Source of the DNA: Nemertoderma westbladi
Taxonomy: Eukaryota; Xenacoelomorpha; Nemertodermatida; Nemertodermatidae
Direction of reading: 5' to 3'
Length of the DNA stretch: 64,000 nt
Assembly: GCA_032718475.1 (NCBI GenBank)
Contig: JAUCBJ010004412.1
Span: 1-64,000, forward strand
The notes under the pieces were generated by a model. The model ran no database searches. It was given only the letters and a program-made list of their open reading frames with translations, and was not told the origin of the DNA. The position numbers were made by a program, and so were the translations under genes. Positions 61,143 to 64,000 of this stretch are shown in pieces (position 1 is the stretch's first letter; each line of letters opens with the position of its first letter).

Positions 61143-64000
61143 GCGTAGCATAGCGCCAGCCGGTTTAGGCCCTGCCCGTCTATCTGCCATCCCTGGTACT
61201 GACGGCACTGCCAACTACCAGATAGAAGTATAGGTCTGTCTGTGTAGTACTGGTACAGCAGAACGTGTTGCGTACCGATGACCGATCTGTTGTTGTTACT
61301 TCTTCTGACTGTGTTTGCGTTATATATATATCTATGCTTACTCGTGTAATTGATCAATACAGTTAACCCGCTTCACTCACCACATTGTTCCTTACGCTAT
61401 TGCTTCACTTCTGGCGTGGTGTCACCGTGTGCTTCGTTTCCCACTCCTCGCCATCTACTACAATAACAGATCCATCCACTCAGCCCTCCTTACGTCACAG
61501 ACTTACGCTACCTACTTACCGTTATCATGGCGTTTAACGGCTCACTGAAGCCCCCCAAGCTGGCTCCACTCAATAAATCTGAGACGATCAACTCCTTTGA
61601 GGTTTGGCGCCACAACATAACGTATTCGCTTGCGCTCCAACCTCAATTTGCGCAGTTTACGGTCCCGGGCACAACCTGGTTGCGCCACACCCGCGCTATA
61701 CCCTTCCGCGGTTTTGCCGACGACCCGGACACTGTGGTCCCAGCCGACCGCCGTACTGCCCTTCAAAAGACCACGGCTCTAGATCTTATGCTCGGTCAGA
61801 TCGCCAATTACGCCCCCGTTATCGCACATAACTCGATCATTCGAGACTCCACGTCCTTGCCCTCCATATGGCAGGCCATACGCCTCCATTACGGCTTCCA
61901 AGCGACTGGAGCTCATTTCCTCTCCTTCTCCGATATCTCCCTCCTTCACGAGGAGCGCCCCGAAGACCTCTTCCAGCGTTTATCGGCTTTCGTGGACGAT
62001 AATTTACTCCGACGGGACGGTGGAATTTCCCACCACGGAATTCTCCCCGATGACGACGAGGAGCTGTCCCCCTCTCTCGAGAACTTCGTTGTACTCATAT
62101 GGTTCCGCCTTATCCACCCGGATCTCCCTCGATTGGTTCAACAACGGCATGGCACAGAGCTCCGGTCCCGTACGCTGGCCAGTATCAAACCCGAGATCTC
62201 CCAGGCTCTGTCGTCTCTTCTCAACGAGCTCCACACTGCCGCGGAAGTGCGTACCTTCCGTGCCCAGACGCGTCGGACCCCACCTACATCCTCAGGTCTC
62301 GGTCCGAGTCCCACTGGCCGCGGACTTTCCCGTTCCGTTCGCCGGTGTCCCCTCTGCTCCCAGACTAAACGCACTCCCACCAACCACTTTCTCAGTGCAT
62401 GCCCATTCCTTCCCCCTGCTGACAAGCGCTTTATCTCACGTGCCCATCTCGTCTACGTCGATGGCGACAACGACAACGACGCTTTCTATGAACAACCGGA
62501 TAACGATAACGACTCCGTCGCCAGTCCACCTCCCGATCCGACGGTTAATATCGTCGCTGTACGCCCGAGTCCCACCTTTACAGCGCGTTATAAAGGTAAA
62601 CCCATCCAGGTTCTCCTCGATTGCGGCGCCGAATCCGACCTCATTTCACACGACGCTGCACTCCGACTCGGCGTTCCGATCTCGCGTGGGTCCCGCCAGA
62701 TCCCGATCGGGGCCGACGGTTCCCCTGTTTCAGGTGTAGTTGGGGAGAGTTCCTTCTCCCTCACCCATAACGACCTTCAGTTTAGCTTCCGTGGACTCGT
62801 TGTCGACAGCCTCAACGTTCCCCTACTCGCTGGCGTTCCGTTCCTATCCACCAATGATATTGGTATCCATCCGGCCCAGTCGCTGATTACCTTCGCGGAT
62901 GGCAGTTCCATCCGGTACCCCCCGGCAGGTCATCCCCGACCCACTATCCGTCGGACGACGACCCAGATTCTGCTCGCCCCTATACGATCGTCCATTCTTC
63001 TCCCCGGCGACGCCCTCACATTACAGCTTCCAGCCCATCTCTCGGATTCCGACTCTCTCCTTGTGACACCCCATGTGATTAACCAACGGTCGCACGTAAC
63101 TCCCCCCAAGCCTTGGTTCCCCCCCATGCAGCTCCAACCCGCAGCCGGTTCCATTACCATTCCAAACTCTGCTCCCTACCCCATCTTCATTCAACGGAAC
63201 TCCCATGTCTGCTCCGCCCTACCCACTGCAGCTACCCCCATGAAACAACTTGAACAGTCCTTACCCTGTCCCCAAATCCGCTCTGCTTCCGTTGTCTCCC
63301 ATGACCCTCCACCTATAAAGGCAGTCCAGATCGACCCACAGGGCATCCTCTCTTACCGTGAGCGCGCTGCCTTCCACGATCTACTCGAGGAGTTTTCTGA
63401 CGTCTTCGATCCCACGTATCCCGGATACAATGGGTCTGCCGGCCCATTCGAAGCTGTCGTCAACGTTACCCCTACGTTGCCACCTCAACGTAAGGGTCGT
63501 GTACCGCAATACTCCCGTGACCGACTCGTTGAACTGCAGGAGAAGTTTGACTCTCTCGAGCGGCTTGGCGTCTTCATTCGCCCAGAACTAGCCGGTGTCA
63601 CCATAGAGTACTTGAACCCAAGCTTCCTTGTCGCTAAACCCAATGGAGGAACTCGGCTCGTTACGGCGTTCACAGAGATTGCCCAGTATTGTAAGCCCCA
63701 ACCCGCACTCCTCCCAGATGTTGAATCCACCATTCGAGCCCTGGGTCGGTTCAAGTTCCTCGTTAAGGCAGACCTCACGAGCGCCTTTTACCAAATCCCA
63801 CTCCATCGCAACTCCATGCGTTTCTGCGGCGTATCCACACCATTTCGTGGTGTCCGTGTCTACTGCCGCTGTGCCATGGGCATGCCCGGCAGCGAAACGG
63901 CTCTCGAGGAGTTGATGTCTCGCGTCCTCGGCGATCTCCTCGTCCAGGGATCCGTCGTCAAACTCGCCGATGATATCTACTGCGGTGGCGATACCATCCC
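61143..64000 (+). mobile_element. Ty3/Gypsy-like LTR retrotransposon, 5' part (runs off the window)
   Basis: Inserted in the BEL spacer. 61143-61526 should contain the LTR and a short leader: it has an accggtta-poor, pyrimidine-rich end and a tggcgtggtgtcacc that might be a primer-binding site. I cannot fix the LTR end without the 3' copy. Base composition is markedly C-rich in the coding strand, unlike the AT-rich BEL copies. Confidence 0.75.
61527..64000 (+). CDS. Ty3/Gypsy-like gag-pol polyprotein (partial at the window end)
   Basis: Open without a stop for more than 820 codons from ATG 61527 (MAFNGSLKPPKLAPLN) to the window edge. A gag-like N-terminus (about residues 1-260) is followed by a CX2CX8HX4C finger (CPLCSQTKRTPTNHFLSACP), an acidic Asp/Asn run, and a protease with LLDCGAESDLIS, where Cys replaces the usual Ser/Thr of D-S/T-G. 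The RT follows: FLVAKPNGGTRLV, VKADLTSAFYQIPL, CAMGMPGSETALEEL and LADDIYCGG, where the catalytic box is L-A-D-D instead of Y-x-D-D. gag and pol lie in one frame. Intact as far as visible, the only such retroelement ORF here. RNase H and integrase would lie beyond 64000. Confidence 0.88.
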   Translation, partial: MAFNGSLKPPKLAPLNKSETINSFEVWRHNITYSLALQPQFAQFTVPGTTWLRHTRAIPFRGFADDPDTVVPADRRTALQKTTALDLMLGQIANYAPVIAHNSIIRDSTSLPSIWQAIRLHYGFQATGAHFLSFSDISLLHEERPEDLFQRLSAFVDDNLLRRDGGISHHGILPDDDEELSPSLENFVVLIWFRLIHPDLPRLVQQRHGTELRSRTLASIKPEISQALSSLLNELHTAAEVRTFRAQTRRTPPTSSGLGPSPTGRGLSRSVRRCPLCSQTKRTPTNHFLSACPFLPPADKRFISRAHLVYVDGDNDNDAFYEQPDNDNDSVASPPPDPTVNIVAVRPSPTFTARYKGKPIQVLLDCGAESDLISHDAALRLGVPISRGSRQIPIGADGSPVSGVVGESSFSLTHNDLQFSFRGLVVDSLNVPLLAGVPFLSTNDIGIHPAQSLITFADGSSIRYPPAGHPRPTIRRTTTQILLAPIRSSILLPGDALTLQLPAHLSDSDSLLVTPHVINQRSHVTPPKPWFPPMQLQPAAGSITIPNSAPYPIFIQRNSHVCSALPTAATPMKQLEQSLPCPQIRSASVVSHDPPPIKAVQIDPQGILSYRERAAFHDLLEEFSDVFDPTYPGYNGSAGPFEAVVNVTPTLPPQRKGRVPQYSRDRLVELQEKFDSLERLGVFIRPELAGVTIEYLNPSFLVAKPNGGTRLVTAFTEIAQYCKPQPALLPDVESTIRALGRFKFLVKADLTSAFYQIPLHRNSMRFCGVSTPFRGVRVYCRCAMGMPGSETALEELMSRVLGDLLVQGSVVKLADDIYCGGDTI

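Overview
The window is the left end of a metazoan chromosome. It opens with about 1.1 kb of CCCTAA repeats (TTAGGG-type telomere) and runs straight into a subtelomere made mostly of retrotransposons. GT-AG introns, an SLC18-like transporter gene, a nicotinic-receptor-type exon, BEL/Pao and RTE-like retroelements and a TTAGGG telomere fit an invertebrate animal. I cannot name the species.

Layout. 1-1103 telomere. 1104-1563 a 3' piece of an RTE-like non-LTR element, cut by the telomere. 1564-10674 BEL/Pao copy 1, 5' truncated: broken pol, a conserved spacer, an extra ORF here called X, and a 3' LTR. 10690-12269 LTR debris and an unclassified interspersed repeat. 12270-14930 the longest RTE-like copy (endonuclease plus reverse transcriptase). 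15017-19488, minus strand, a three-exon SLC18/vesicular-transporter-like MFS gene whose first intron carries tandem copies of its own exon end and 5' splice site, with an RTE insertion inside that array. 21251-21784 the last exon of an unrecognised gene. 21822-37514 BEL/Pao copy 2, complete from LTR to LTR (15.7 kb) with a 5-bp target duplication (attcg). 37766-37896, minus strand, a nicotinic-receptor-like exon, again with a tandemly triplicated exon end and donor. 38.4-42.5 kb satellites, an interspersed repeat and two oppositely oriented minisatellite arms. 42.5-44.3 kb rearranged RTE pieces. 44257-61142 two BEL/Pao bodies sharing one LTR (47521-48699), carrying three foreign insertions. 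61143-64000 the start of a Ty3/Gypsy-like element with an uninterrupted gag-pol ORF that runs off the window.

The most unusual feature is the BEL/Pao family itself. It is very large, with 1.1-1.2 kb LTRs and a 2.1 kb leader holding a 290-bp duplication. Between pol and the 3' LTR lies a 1.6 kb spacer with two conserved hairpins, then X, a long ORF with CCHC zinc knuckles and a very basic C-terminus in place of an envelope gene. All three BEL copies are damaged, yet the two LTRs of copy 2 look about 99 % identical. The second theme is that two unrelated host exons, about 19 kb apart today but only a few kb apart before the BEL insertion, both carry tandem duplications of exon end plus 5' splice site.
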